Assembly (NCBI RefSeq): GCF_001683795.1
Contig: NZ_LIGX01000011.1
Span: 1-59,076 of the forward strand
Reading direction: 5' to 3'
DNA from: Neoakkermansia glycaniphila
GTDB taxonomy: Bacteria; Verrucomicrobiota; Verrucomicrobiia; Verrucomicrobiales; Akkermansiaceae
DNA: 59,076 nucleotides
Made by a program: the position numbers and the translations under genes. Positions 33,016 to 41,216 of this stretch are shown in pieces; position 1 is the first letter of the stretch; every line of letters begins with the position of its first letter. The notes beneath the pieces are model-generated. The model worked only from the letters and a program-made list of their open reading frames with translations, did no database searches and was not told the DNA's origin.

Positions 33016-34029
33016 TCACATACACTCGAAAAACCGGCGGCACTCCTCCCGCCTCAGCCGCAAAACATTCACATACCGCGTCCTCAACAACTCCACGGAA
33101 CGATGCCCCATCTCAAGCTGCAACATCGGCAAATCGGCAAAACACAACACATGATAACTCGCAAACGTATGGCGAAGCACATCCTGCTGCCACTGCTCAA
33201 ACCCCGCTGCTGCCCGTAAAGACCTCCAGCGCCTGCTCCAACCGGACAAACTCCATGCGCAAGGCATCCCATGCTTTTGCAGCCAACGCTGCAGAGCAGG
33301 ACGAATCGGCACCTGCCTGCCGCCGCCTGTCTTGGAATGCCTCGGCTTCACATACACGAACCCGCGCCTCAGATCGACATCCTCCGCCTGCAGCCGCCGA
33401 ACCTCGTTCGGGCGAATTCCGGCCCAAAGCATCAACCCCAGAGCCGGAGCAATCGCCCGAAATTCCGCGCGCCCAGCCACATCCAGAAGCCGCCTGATCT
33501 CCGCCATCGACAAAGGCCTGATCTCACCCTCCCGCACCACCGGAACCTCGATACGCAGAACGGGATTCTCCTCGCACCACTCCTGCCGCACCCCGTAGGC
33601 AAACACACTGCTGAGAAAAGCGCGCCCCTTCCTGTACTGCGCAGGCGTATGAAACGTGCGTGTCAGAATACCCCGGCATTCACGCGTACTCATCGCCCGC
33701 AAAGGACGCCCGGCCGCTTCCGGAACCGATCGTAAAATCCTGCGGGCAAAATACCGCAAATCGGAACGAGTGGCAAACCTCCGATGCAAACGGGCAGAAA
33801 TACTCAGCTCCATCACCTCGGACAAAGAACGTGTCGCATGGCGCACCCTGTGCGCCTCCGCACCCAGCTCCACCATCTCCTTCATCCGCAGAAAACAGGC
33901 ATCAGCGGAACGGCGCACATTCTCGGGCACATGGTCGTACAAATCCAACACAAGCCGCACGGCATCGCACCACCGCATTCCGGACGACTCCACAAACCGT
34001 TGAGCCAATTGATAGTCTGAAATCATCAT
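33016..34029 (-). CDS. Tyrosine recombinase, candidate DNA invertase
   Basis: 337 aa. The N-terminal ~165 residues form a SAM-like/core-binding domain; the catalytic domain follows. Active-site residues are readable: Arg in AGIRPNEVR, Lys in RHSKTGGGRQVPI, Arg in VLRHTFASYH, His in LEMGHRSVE and the nucleophile Tyr in LRTRYVNV. The family cuts and rejoins DNA at paired sites. The ATG start touches one arm of a perfect 18-bp inverted repeat (34030-34047), and the other arm is 172 bp away. No phage or conjugation genes accompany it. Together this suggests a dedicated invertase rather than a prophage integrase. Confidence 0.88.
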   Translation of the reverse strand: MMISDYQLAQRFVESSGMRWCDAVRLVLDLYDHVPENVRRSADACFLRMKEMVELGAEAHRVRHATRSLSEVMELSISARLHRRFATRSDLRYFARRILRSVPEAAGRPLRAMSTRECRGILTRTFHTPAQYRKGRAFLSSVFAYGVRQEWCEENPVLRIEVPVVREGEIRPLSMAEIRRLLDVAGRAEFRAIAPALGLMLWAGIRPNEVRRLQAEDVDLRRGFVYVKPRHSKTGGGRQVPIRPALQRWLQKHGMPCAWSLSGWSRRWRSLRAAAGFEQWQQDVLRHTFASYHVLCFADLPMLQLEMGHRSVELLRTRYVNVLRLRREECRRFFECM

Positions 34030-34047
34030 TGTATTTGTAATACTGTG
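34030..34047 (+). repeat. Left arm of 18-bp inverted repeat
   Basis: TGTATTTGTAATACTGTG, the exact reverse complement of 34220-34237. Each arm contains an internal dyad (GTATT, 3 bases, AATAC), as expected for a tyrosine recombinase core site. It adjoins the recombinase start codon. Confidence 0.95.
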
Positions 34048-34219
34048 TCAACAAAAAGAAAGAAAAAAGATGCAGTATCTGCCTAAAATGAACAAATGGG
34101 AAAATGATAGCATCTCCATGGCAAACCGCCGGAAAACGCATCAAGGAAAAACAGCCTTCATACCTCAAAACAAATGCCTCACCGTAAACGGAATAAAAGG
34201 CAGACAACCATCCGGCGGC
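34048..34219. other. Candidate invertible segment (172 bp)
   Basis: AT-rich DNA enclosed by the perfect inverted repeat. Near the left arm, TTGACA (minus strand, 34051-34046) straddles the boundary: its first four bases lie in the segment and the final CA in the arm. As sequenced it points at the recombinase gene. After inversion it would point at the surface gene cluster, with TATCTA at 34239-34244 exactly 17 bp away as a weak -10. The one open frame crossing it (34070-34255) shows no coding character. Confidence 0.65.
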
Positions 34220-34237
34220 CACAGTATTACAAATACA
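34220..34237 (+). repeat. Right arm of 18-bp inverted repeat
   Basis: CACAGTATTACAAATACA, exact reverse complement of 34030-34047. It lies 76 bases before the ATG of the first surface gene. Confidence 0.95.
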
Positions 34238-34309
34238 GTATCTATTGTGTCGTAATCCACCAAAACAAACTTTGGTGGCATCATCGAAAACCGAATAACC
34301 AATAGATAC
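34238..34309 (+). promoter_or_regulatory. Structured leader of the surface gene cluster
   Basis: Two nested perfect inverted repeats: GTATCTATTG (34238-34247) with CAATAGATAC (34300-34309), and inside it CCACCAAA (34257-34264) with TTTGGTGG (34271-34278). The outer stem ends four bases before the ATG at 34314, so the folded RNA could occlude ribosome access. No T-tract is present, so it is not an ordinary terminator. Confidence 0.55.
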
Positions 34310-34313
34310 CAAC

Positions 34314-34619
34314 ATGAAAAACACCGTTTGCCTCATTGCTGCGGCCTCATTCCTCTGCAGCTGCGGAGGAATCACCGAACGCCCCATCGGCGTCATCTAC
34401 ACCAACGCCGCCGACCCCATCGCCGCCACGGCTTCCGGGGGCAGCCGCACAGGCACAGCCGAAGCCACCTCTTACCTCGGCCTCGTCGCAGTGGGAGATT
34501 CTTCCATTGAAGCCGCCAAAAAGAATGGCGGCATCACCTCCGTCTCCAGCGTAGATACGCACCGGAAAAACATCCTCGGCGTCGTAACCACCTACACGAC
34601 CACCGTTAAGGGCAACTGA
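34314..34619 (+). CDS. TRL-like family lipoprotein
   Basis: 101 aa. Lipoprotein signal with Cys17 (SFLCSCGG). The mature part matches the TRL-like family: GVIYTNAADPI, YLGLVAVGDSSIEAAKKNGG and VDTHRKNILGVVTTYTT. Members are small secreted or lipid-anchored proteins of unknown role. It is the first gene after the candidate DNA switch and its leader is strongly structured. A ~110-base gap precedes the next gene. Confidence 0.8.
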   Translation: MKNTVCLIAAASFLCSCGGITERPIGVIYTNAADPIAATASGGSRTGTAEATSYLGLVAVGDSSIEAAKKNGGITSVSSVDTHRKNILGVVTTYTTTVKGN

Positions 34620-34728
34620 TTTCGTTGTGGGAATCCCGTCCGCGGAAGCTGATCCATCCACTTCTGCGGGCGGGATCATATCTCCCATCTTCCCGCATTC
34701 ATCCACCACCTCTCCATACAACACCGTC

Positions 34729-35052
34729 ATGACACACTATTCCGTCTTCTCCGCGGCCACAGTCGCCTTAATCGCCTGCTGCCTCTCATCCTGCTCCGAC
34801 AACTCGCCAAACGGACTAGCCAAACAGCTCCTTTCCACCATCAAAAACGTCTCCGACAAAAAAAGCGCCGACGTAGCCGCCCCTAAAATCAAAGAACTGA
34901 TCTCCAAACTCAAGGAAGCCGCCGGACCGGACAAACCATGGAAAGAACTCCTCGATCCCGACGTCGCCAAAGAACTGGACATGCAATTCGCACGCATGAT
35001 GTTCACCAACGCCTTCGGCTCTCAGGCGTTTTGGGAATCGGTACGCTTCTGA
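34729..35052 (+). CDS. Small lipoprotein with CSDNSPNGL motif (copy 1)
   Basis: 107 aa. Signal peptide with lipidation at Cys22, giving a mature N-terminus CSDNSPNGL. The rest is helical and charged (KSADVAAPKIKELISKLKEA). The same motif and helix pattern recur in the gene at 43213, so the two are paralogs that bracket the surface cluster. The ATG at 34729 is chosen because the signal peptide starts there; upstream codons are low-complexity. Function unknown. Confidence 0.78.
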   Translation: MTHYSVFSAATVALIACCLSSCSDNSPNGLAKQLLSTIKNVSDKKSADVAAPKIKELISKLKEAAGPDKPWKELLDPDVAKELDMQFARMMFTNAFGSQAFWESVRF

Positions 35053-35140
35053 ACATTCAACAGGCATGACAAGCCTTCGACAATAAACACTTCCGTCTCC
35101 ATAACGGCATCCACAACACTGACAACCAAGAAACACCAAA

Positions 35141-35608
35141 ATGAAAAAAACCACGCACCTCCTCGTACTGGCCGCCTGCGGCACCTTGTCCAACTGCAAC
35201 ACCATCCTCCCTGCCCCAGCCACTTCTGGAGGAAACGGCCCTGTACAGGCGCCCGCCTCCTTGGCCGGAGCCACCATCTCCATACAAGGGGGTGACACAA
35301 TCCGCATGAAAACCGCGACCTCCGGCACCGTCAACTCTGTCGCAACCGATAGTATTACCTACCGACCACGCGGGAAAAAGGCGAATTTTGAATATTCGTA
35401 TACGATTGACAACGGACGCAAAATAAATACATATACTCTTTCCGGCGACGAAAATTACGCAGACTCGACCAAACCTGCCACCATCACCTTTACCAGCCGC
35501 CAAGGAAAAACATACAAGGGATATTTGAACGGATACGTCATCGACGGCGGATGGCAGACAACGGAAAGCGTCTATCGGAATACGCCTGTCACCATTACCC
35601 TGAAATAA
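35141..35608 (+). CDS. Lipoprotein with 'LAGATI' beta domain
   Basis: 155 aa. Lipobox LSNC (Cys19), a short linker, then a ~110-aa beta-rich domain that starts PASLAGATISI and ends RNTPVTITLK. The same domain forms the C-terminus of the Sel1-repeat protein at 41217 (PASLAGATIRF ... NVPITITF), sharing PATITFT/PAIITFT, a Gly-rich turn and G.TY.G.L.GY. I know of no named family for it. The gene lies directly before the autotransporter gene. Confidence 0.75.
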   Translation: MKKTTHLLVLAACGTLSNCNTILPAPATSGGNGPVQAPASLAGATISIQGGDTIRMKTATSGTVNSVATDSITYRPRGKKANFEYSYTIDNGRKINTYTLSGDENYADSTKPATITFTSRQGKTYKGYLNGYVIDGGWQTTESVYRNTPVTITLK

Positions 35609-35668
35609 CCACTTCGTTCCATCCCAACCTATCACCTCATACCAATTTTATATCCCTCCGCTCACATT

Positions 35669-38600
35669 ATGAAAATCCATTTACCTCTTCCTCTTCGCGC
35701 ACTCATTGTACCCATCGGCATTTCAGCATGCCTTCAAACCAATCGTGTATACGCTGCTGCTCAACCTCCCAGCGATGTACCTCTCGTCGGATTCAAAAAT
35801 CCGGCATCCTATCCCGTCCTTACCAGCCTGGTGTTTACCTCCTACGGCTCCGGTACAGAATCTCCCGCCGCGACGAGAATCTCCTTGTCCGGTACATCTT
35901 TCTTTCTTGCTGCGGGCATTGAGGACAAAGGTTTATTCGATGTCATCTTCCGTCCGGCGTATTCAGCCACCTACAGCGGACAGGCAATTCAGTTGGATAA
36001 CGGATCCAGCCTGATGATTGAAAATTTAAATACACTCGGATTTTATGCCCATAACCACCGCCAGCCATACAATACGAGCGGTAGCGCAATCAAGGCGACT
36101 GATAGTTCCGTGATGTTGCGCCTCAACACCAGCGTTATTTTCGATAACAATCATGCCCCCAACGGAGCAGGCGGTGCCATTGCGGCATGGGACAGCCCCG
36201 TCACACTCTCACTCAACGGTAGAGTGATCTTCTCGAATAACTCATGCGGAAACACCTCCGGTGGCGCCATTTACCATCATTCCATCGACAATGCCAACAA
36301 TGACAGCAGCCCACTGAGCGTCAGCCAAAATGCCTATGTCGAATTTTCATCCAACACCGCCAGTAACGGTGGAGCCATTCAGATGTACGACTGCAATTTA
36401 CGAATCACCGACAACGGCATTCTGGCATTTCTTTCGAATGAAGCCACTCAAGGAAGCGGCGGGGCCATCAACTCATCCGGAAAAACGATCATCATATTTG
36501 ACAATAAAGACATCACCTTCAGCGCCAACAAATCGACGAGCGACGGAGGAGCCATCTCCGGCACGCTGGCCTTGAATCAGAACGACGATGTGAAATTTTC
36601 AAAGAACTTCACCAAATCCACAGGAGGTGCCATTTACGCCTCTCCTTCTTCATTGAGCTCCATTCTTGAAAACGGCAAACTCGTCTTTGAAGAAAACGCC
36701 AGCACGGAATCGGGAGGAGCCATTCGATGTTCGAATATCGACATCAACCACAATGGCACCATCCTATGGCAGAAAAATACCTCAGGCAAAAATGGAGGAG
36801 CCATTGCCACCTCGGCACCATATGCAGCTACCCTGAACCTGAATCATAACGAAAGAATCGAATTCACGAAAAATACAGCAGTGGAATCCGGAGGCGCCAT
36901 CCATTCATTCCGTAGCGACGTTAACCTTTCGGACAACGGATTCTGTTCATTCCTCGGAAATACATCAGGCAAAAATGGAGGAGCGATCTTCCTTGATAAC
37001 TCGGGATATCATCACGAAGCACAAATCCGCAACAACAACTCGATCATTTTCGATTCCAACACGGCACAGGTCGACGGAGGCGCGATCCGTCTGTCCGGCA
37101 GCACACTCATGATTAAGGGGAATAATTCGGTTATATTCTCAAACAACAGCGCCGGCAATCTGGGTGGAGCGATCAACTTCAACTTCGATCTATCCATCAT
37201 CGACAACAAGAGTACTGTCTTCCGTGGAAACTATGTAAAAACTCCGGACGGTGCAGCTTTAAATGCCATCTATCAAGCATCTCCATATACTTTAGGCGAA
37301 CTCGAACTTGCTGCCAACGACGGACAGAACATCACTTTTTATGACCCCATCACACTGGACTCGGAAGCCCCCGTCATCCTGAACGCTTACATTCCCGAAG
37401 GAGCCGACACACCAACAGTCGCTACCGGAACCATCGTCCTTTCCGGCGAACATACTGCTGTCGATCTGGAGGCCATTCTGGCAAGGGAAAGTCTGAATCC
37501 TGATGCTGCAACACGGGAACGACTACTCGCCCAGTCACGCCTGACATCCGTCAAAGGAGAAACGACCCTCTACGGAGGAACCTTCCTCGTCAAGGAAAAC
37601 GCCGTCTACCAGGGCAGCAACTACCAGACTGAAGCCGGAAGCATCACCCATCTCCGCAACGGCGGCCTGATGAACTTCCAGCAAAAAGCCGTCTTTGCTC
37701 CGGGTTCCACCCTCATCGTATCCGGCGATCGCCCGGTCGGCCTGAGCGCTGCCAGCGTCTCCATGCAAGGAGCCACCCTCGAATTCCGCCTCTCAGGAAC
37801 CGGATCGGCGCCCCTACTCACGCTCACCGGAAACGCCGACCTCAGCGGAGCAACCTTCAACCTCCTGGCGGACAACGGCCACACAACCCTCTCCAGCGGC
37901 ACATACACCCTCCTGCAAATCAACGGCGACCTATCGCAAACCTCGTCCATCTCCCTGAACCTCGTCGGCATCACAGCAGACAAATCGGAACTCGCCTACA
38001 ACCCGGAAACGAAAACGTGGACATGGACCTCCGAAAACATTACCGTCGAAAAACCGGCCGACCCCGATGAACCCGGCATCGCCGGAGACCCCGAAGAAAC
38101 GCCCGGCACGCCGGACACCCCGGGCGACCCCGGACACCCGCAAAACGCCGACATCCCCGCCGGACTGGCCGACGCCTCCATCAACACCCTCTGGGCATCG
38201 ACCCAAAATCTGGACAGCTTCTCCGGAATACTGCGGAACCACTCCACCCGGATCAGCCTCGATACCACAGGACGCAGCGCCGTCTGGTTCGACACCATCG
38301 GCAACTTCTACCGCCAAAGCTCGAACGGCACCCACGCCGGATACGACTACTCCGCATGGGGGGCAGCGCTGGGCGGCGAATATCAAGTAGAACCCCATCT
38401 CCAGATCGGCGCAGGGCTGGGCCACACCTTCGGCAAAAACACCACCAAACTCGGTTATGGCCGCATTGATCAGGACACGCTGCTCGGCGGGGCCTATGCC
38501 AACATCAGGCTCATGCAACAGCAGCAGCACAGCCTCTGGCTGTCCACGACCGGAGCATTCGGAATCGCCCGCAACCATGGCACCATCGCCAGCTCGGACC

Positions 38601-39097
38601 TGCCCGGCATCGGCATCCGCGGCTCATGGGATGAAACGGTCTGGCAGCTCGACATGCGCCTCGCATGGTCGTATGCCGTCACCCAATCCACGGCAGTATA
38701 TGCCTTCGCCGGAATCCAATATGCCACAGGCAAGCAAGACGCATTCACCCTCCCCGGTGAAAACGGCGACTACCGATTCACGGGCAACAGCCTGAACCGC
38801 ACCCGCATCCCGATCGGCATCGGCATCCGCCACAACCTGGCGGCATGGTCCTTCATGGCCGATGCCTCCGTCATCCCTGACATAGCAAGAACCAACCCCG
38901 CCGCACGCATACAGGATGCCCAAGGCAACCGCGCCACTGTCCGAGGAGTAGACCCCGGCCGTTGCGCCTTCGAATTCAACCTCGGCGCAGCCTACAGCCT
39001 GACGGACAACTGGAGCCTCACCGCGGGATACGGCATCACCACCACCGGCGACACCGTCCAGCAAAACGCCCGCATCGGCACATCCTACGCCTTCTGA
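35669..39097 (+). CDS. Pmp-like autotransporter adhesin (1142 aa)
   Basis: Signal peptide (residues 1-32), then a passenger of about 800 aa with many GGAI and FxxN repeats (for example SGGAIYHHS, FSSNTASNGGAI), the pattern of chlamydial polymorphic outer membrane proteins, which form beta-helices and act as adhesins. A Pro/Asp/Gly-rich spacer (PADPDEPGIAGDPEETPGTP) leads to a ~280-aa C-terminal autotransporter beta-barrel ending RIGTSYAF with terminal Phe. The first ~600 codons are clearly more A/T-rich than the barrel. It should be displayed on the cell surface. It is the largest gene downstream of the candidate invertible switch. Confidence 0.88.
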   Translation: MKIHLPLPLRALIVPIGISACLQTNRVYAAAQPPSDVPLVGFKNPASYPVLTSLVFTSYGSGTESPAATRISLSGTSFFLAAGIEDKGLFDVIFRPAYSATYSGQAIQLDNGSSLMIENLNTLGFYAHNHRQPYNTSGSAIKATDSSVMLRLNTSVIFDNNHAPNGAGGAIAAWDSPVTLSLNGRVIFSNNSCGNTSGGAIYHHSIDNANNDSSPLSVSQNAYVEFSSNTASNGGAIQMYDCNLRITDNGILAFLSNEATQGSGGAINSSGKTIIIFDNKDITFSANKSTSDGGAISGTLALNQNDDVKFSKNFTKSTGGAIYASPSSLSSILENGKLVFEENASTESGGAIRCSNIDINHNGTILWQKNTSGKNGGAIATSAPYAATLNLNHNERIEFTKNTAVESGGAIHSFRSDVNLSDNGFCSFLGNTSGKNGGAIFLDNSGYHHEAQIRNNNSIIFDSNTAQVDGGAIRLSGSTLMIKGNNSVIFSNNSAGNLGGAINFNFDLSIIDNKSTVFRGNYVKTPDGAALNAIYQASPYTLGELELAANDGQNITFYDPITLDSEAPVILNAYIPEGADTPTVATGTIVLSGEHTAVDLEAILARESLNPDAATRERLLAQSRLTSVKGETTLYGGTFLVKENAVYQGSNYQTEAGSITHLRNGGLMNFQQKAVFAPGSTLIVSGDRPVGLSAASVSMQGATLEFRLSGTGSAPLLTLTGNADLSGATFNLLADNGHTTLSSGTYTLLQINGDLSQTSSISLNLVGITADKSELAYNPETKTWTWTSENITVEKPADPDEPGIAGDPEETPGTPDTPGDPGHPQNADIPAGLADASINTLWASTQNLDSFSGILRNHSTRISLDTTGRSAVWFDTIGNFYRQSSNGTHAGYDYSAWGAALGGEYQVEPHLQIGAGLGHTFGKNTTKLGYGRIDQDTLLGGAYANIRLMQQQQHSLWLSTTGAFGIARNHGTIASSDLPGIGIRGSWDETVWQLDMRLAWSYAVTQSTAVYAFAGIQYATGKQDAFTLPGENGDYRFTGNSLNRTRIPIGIGIRHNLAAWSFMADASVIPDIARTNPAARIQDAQGNRATVRGVDPGRCAFEFNLGAAYSLTDNWSLTAGYGITTTGDTVQQNARIGTSYAF

Positions 39098-39109
39098 GCC
39101 CCCCTCCTC

Positions 39110-39146
39110 GCGGCAGAATGGAAAAACCGGCCCTCCATTCTGCCGC
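39110..39146 (+). terminator. Hairpin after autotransporter gene
   Basis: Perfect 12-bp stem GCGGCAGAATGG / CCATTCTGCCGC with a 13-base loop, 13 bases past the stop. No T-run follows, so it may stabilise the mRNA end or only partly terminate. Confidence 0.45.
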
Positions 39147-39173
39147 ATGGCCCACCTCCATCGAAACATCCAC

Positions 39174-39848
39174 ATGAAAACGAACATCATCGCCCATCTC
39201 ATCCTCGCAACAAGCCTCCCCCTCGTCAACTCCTGCGCCTTTCTGGAAAACTACCAGGGCACCGAAGCCGATAAAACCGTAGCCCAGGGAAAAACGATCG
39301 GCGCCGCCGGAGGCACACTGGCCGGAGCCACAGCAGGCTACGGCATCGCCCGGCTGGCAGGAGCCGACAACAAAACGGCTGGGTTGATCGCCGCCGGCGC
39401 CGGATTGATCACTGGCCTCATCGGCTACAAAATCGGCGAAAACTGGGGGAAATCCAAAGTCCGGGAACGCGCCGCCTACGAATCCCACGCCGCCTATCTG
39501 GAAGCCAACATCGAACAAAGCCGTAAACGCATCACGCAGCTCAACCGAGGCAACACCGCCCTCGCCAAAGACATCTCCGGAATGAAACAGCAAAAAGCAG
39601 CCCTGAAAAAAGCCGGAACCACCGAATCCATCGCTGCCCACAACAAAACCATCAACGAAGGACTGCAACGCATCGACCAAAACATCAACGTCCTCGACAC
39701 CGACATCCGCATCGCTCGCGAAGCCACCCAAAACACGGCCAAAAGTGAAGAACTGGCTCAGCTCCGGGGCGAAATCGCACGCATGCAGGCCGGCCGGAAA
39801 ACATACGCCTCGCAACGCTCCCAGCTCGCATCCCTGCAAATCAAATAA
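39174..39848 (+). CDS. Glycine-zipper lipoprotein with coiled coil
   Basis: 224 aa. Lipobox LVNSC (Cys21). Residues about 40-85 form a glycine zipper (GAAGGTLAGATAGYGIARLAG, LIAAGAGLITGLIGYKIGE), as in outer-membrane-associated SlyB/YmgG-type proteins; the C-terminal ~130 residues are a long coiled coil. It probably inserts into or rests on the outer membrane inner face. It is followed 7 bases later by another lipoprotein gene. Confidence 0.8.
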   Translation: MKTNIIAHLILATSLPLVNSCAFLENYQGTEADKTVAQGKTIGAAGGTLAGATAGYGIARLAGADNKTAGLIAAGAGLITGLIGYKIGENWGKSKVRERAAYESHAAYLEANIEQSRKRITQLNRGNTALAKDISGMKQQKAALKKAGTTESIAAHNKTINEGLQRIDQNINVLDTDIRIAREATQNTAKSEELAQLRGEIARMQAGRKTYASQRSQLASLQIK

Positions 39849-39855
39849 CATTGCC

Positions 39856-40065
39856 ATGAACGGAACCCTCCTCATCCTGACAGGCATCCTGTGCCTCACC
39901 TCCTGCGCACGTACGGACGGCATATTCTGGACACCGGACGAAACCCAAAACCGCATCAGCGCCATGCAGCAGCTCCACACACGACAACAGCAGCAAGAAC
40001 GAACACTGGAAACAAGGCAGCAAAAACTGAAACAAACCCAGGCAAAAACACGCCAAACATACTGA
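39856..40065 (+). CDS. Small coiled-coil lipoprotein (69 aa)
   Basis: Signal ending LTSC (Cys17), then a short mature peptide dominated by a Gln/Arg-rich helix (QQLHTRQQQQERTLETRQQK). The ATG at 39856 is 7 bases after the previous gene; a longer frame starts inside that gene and is rejected. Probably co-transcribed with, and possibly a partner of, the glycine-zipper lipoprotein. Confidence 0.7.
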   Translation: MNGTLLILTGILCLTSCARTDGIFWTPDETQNRISAMQQLHTRQQQQERTLETRQQKLKQTQAKTRQTY

Positions 40066-40083
40066 CCACACACCTGCACCGCA

Positions 40084-41172
40084 ATGAACACTCAAGCCAT
40101 CTATTGCTACCGCAACGAACAGGAAGAAAACATCGGCCCCATGACCATTGACGACCTGCGCTCCCACCTGCAACAAGGCACAATCGGGAAAGACACCTAC
40201 GCCATCTCCATCATCGACAAACAATGGACGACCGTCGGGCAAATTCTGAAAAACCATAAAACCCATACACCGAAGCTGCCATCCGCCATCGACTCCGAAC
40301 AACGCGGCATCCTCGCCATGGATCATAAAATCTCCCAACTGCTCACCACCATCATCACCTTCGGGAAACTCAACCCCGACAACACGGCAACCCTGCGCGG
40401 CCGCATGAACCAGATCGGCGCCCTCCAGGTCATGCTCACCCTGATCGGCACGCCCGTCCTTTGCCTCGCCCTAGGCCTCACCGTCTCCCGCGACTGGGGA
40501 TGGATCATGGTCTTCCCCGGCATCATCTTGGGCTTCCTCCTCCAGTACATCAGCTACCTCTTCACAACCACCAACGCCAAACTACTGACATCGGGCCGCA
40601 TCACATTCGTCAGCATGCTCATCCCCAGACTTATCGGCACACTGGCCCTCATCGCCCAGCTCTACTACATCGTCTGCCTCTTCATCCAAAGCAGGCAAAT
40701 CCCGGGCAACATCGCCGCAATTGCCGTATGCGGAGTCGTGGCATGGCTATGCTTCCGGGCGGACCGCTACCTCGTCACCATTGCAAAACAAGACATCCAG
40801 CCGGGGAGGGAATGCATCTCCATCGCCCGCTTCTGCCTGCGCGTCACCTGCATCGTCGCGCACATCTGCATGCCCGTCATCCTCGCCAGCCAAATCTTCA
40901 CCAAACTCATCCAAGCCATCTCCGGCCCATCATGGGGCAGCTTGCTGGATGCAGGATATCGAACCATCTCCACCTTCAACATCGAAAAAATCATCGACTC
41001 CGTCATAGCCTACATCATGCTTCAACTGGCAAGCAACATCGTACCTCTGATCCTCCCTCTGGTCATCTATCTCGTCTTCTGTGCATCCTCCCTTGTATTC
41101 GACATAGTCGACAACCTCCTGCAAAACAAAAAAACGCAACCCGACGCCACCAACTCACCGGACAACACCTAA
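40084..41172 (+). CDS. GYF-domain polytopic membrane protein
   Basis: 362 aa. The N-terminal ~58 residues form a GYF_2-type domain (IYCYRNEQEENIGPMTIDDL, then W.TVGQIL), which binds Pro-rich peptides. After a linker there are about six transmembrane helices (from about residue 120 to 345). The next gene encodes a Pro-rich N-terminal region, a plausible GYF ligand. Function unknown; it lies 18 bases after the preceding lipoprotein gene. Confidence 0.78.
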   Translation: MNTQAIYCYRNEQEENIGPMTIDDLRSHLQQGTIGKDTYAISIIDKQWTTVGQILKNHKTHTPKLPSAIDSEQRGILAMDHKISQLLTTIITFGKLNPDNTATLRGRMNQIGALQVMLTLIGTPVLCLALGLTVSRDWGWIMVFPGIILGFLLQYISYLFTTTNAKLLTSGRITFVSMLIPRLIGTLALIAQLYYIVCLFIQSRQIPGNIAAIAVCGVVAWLCFRADRYLVTIAKQDIQPGRECISIARFCLRVTCIVAHICMPVILASQIFTKLIQAISGPSWGSLLDAGYRTISTFNIEKIIDSVIAYIMLQLASNIVPLILPLVIYLVFCASSLVFDIVDNLLQNKKTQPDATNSPDNT

Positions 41173-41216
41173 TCACCTACCCCTCAAAACCAAAACAAAC
41201 CGACCTCCACCTTCCG

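Noticed and set aside
33016..34047. Recombinase as a prophage or integrative element integrase with attachment sites
   Set aside because: No phage, transfer or excisionase genes nearby, and the repeats are inverted and only 172 bp apart rather than direct and distant.
34070..34255. 61-codon frame crossing the candidate invertible segment and right repeat arm
   Set aside because: No family likeness or ribosome binding site, and inversion would destroy it; treated as non-coding.
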